A stretch of DNA of 6,429 bases from Microcaldota archaeon (lineage in GTDB: Archaea; Micrarchaeota; Micrarchaeia; Norongarragalinales; UBA10210). Positions 6,376 through 6,429 of the stretch are shown in pieces. The notes beneath the pieces were generated by a model that saw only the letters and a program-made list of their open reading frames with translations, searched no databases and had not been told where the DNA came from. The DNA is taken from assembly GCA_013331595.1 (NCBI GenBank), contig DUGE01000062.1, positions 1-6,429 of the forward strand. The letters are read 5' to 3'. The position numbers and the translations under genes were made by a program. Within the stretch, counting starts at the first letter, position 1. Each line of letters starts with the position of its first letter.

Positions 6376-6429
6376 ATGCGAAAGTTTTTGATTGCGCCAA
6401 TGAGGCACGGCAATGCGGCAACAGAAGCC
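6376..6429 (+). CDS. Start of a gene cut by the window edge; RHG motif, possible histidine phosphatase
   Basis: Eighteen codons are open to the end of the window, giving MRKFLIAPMRHGNAATEA. A hydrophobic strand followed by RHG at residues 10-12 is how histidine phosphatase superfamily proteins (phosphoglycerate mutase and SixA-like) begin, with the His being the phosphorylated residue. The ATG is 43 bases after the previous stop, on the same strand. GAAGTGGG just upstream is only a weak ribosome-binding site. The short gap holds a T5 tract (6334-6338) and no clear TATA box. So few codons are visible that the assignment is tentative. Confidence 0.4.
   Translation, partial: MRKFLIAPMRHGNAATEA

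Noticed and set aside
6074..6376. A 100-codon open frame in another frame within the TPR gene
   Set aside because: It overlaps the clear TPR coding sequence in a different frame and shows no domain of its own.

Overview
The window looks archaeal and most likely comes from an uncultured lineage, plausibly of the DPANN type. The glutamyl-tRNA synthetase has the N-terminal domain of the archaeal family. The promoters look like archaeal TATA boxes rather than -35/-10 pairs. There is a ribbon-helix-helix domain of the kind seen in archaeal VapB-like proteins, and a large secreted cysteine-rich protein with a C-terminal membrane anchor and 'CGNGVC' motifs. The phylum cannot be fixed from the sequence alone.

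Layout: two genes lie on the minus strand on the left and two complete genes plus one partial gene lie on the plus strand on the right. The groups diverge from a 148-bp intergenic region (3560-3707). Reading leftward from it, the first gene (2885-3559) encodes a fusion of a ribbon-helix-helix domain with a type 1 isopentenyl-diphosphate isomerase-like Nudix domain. Next, after about 105 bp, is a roughly 900-residue secreted surface protein (71-2779) built from three tandem repeats of about 200 residues, each with eight cysteines at matching positions, then a 12-cysteine module, a predicted beta-sandwich domain and a C-terminal membrane anchor.

Reading rightward, gltX (3708-5420) is glutamyl-tRNA synthetase, probably translated from a leaderless mRNA. 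Four bases after its stop is a 302-residue protein (5425-6333) with a possible Cys-His-Asp transglutaminase-like core and two C-terminal TPR repeats. It is visibly more AT-rich than gltX and may be a later arrival. The first 18 codons of another gene begin at 6376, with an RHG motif that hints at a histidine phosphatase.

The genes do not form one obvious pathway. The most unusual is the RHH-Nudix fusion: by alignment from memory with E. coli Idi it keeps the metal ligands and most substrate-binding residues but has valine in place of the catalytic cysteine. Its own promoter region carries a 9-bp tandem repeat. A ligand-sensing autoregulated DNA-binding protein, similar in concept to Nudix-related regulators such as NrtR, is an attractive but untested hypothesis. 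No rRNA, tRNA, CRISPR array, insertion sequence or origin was seen.
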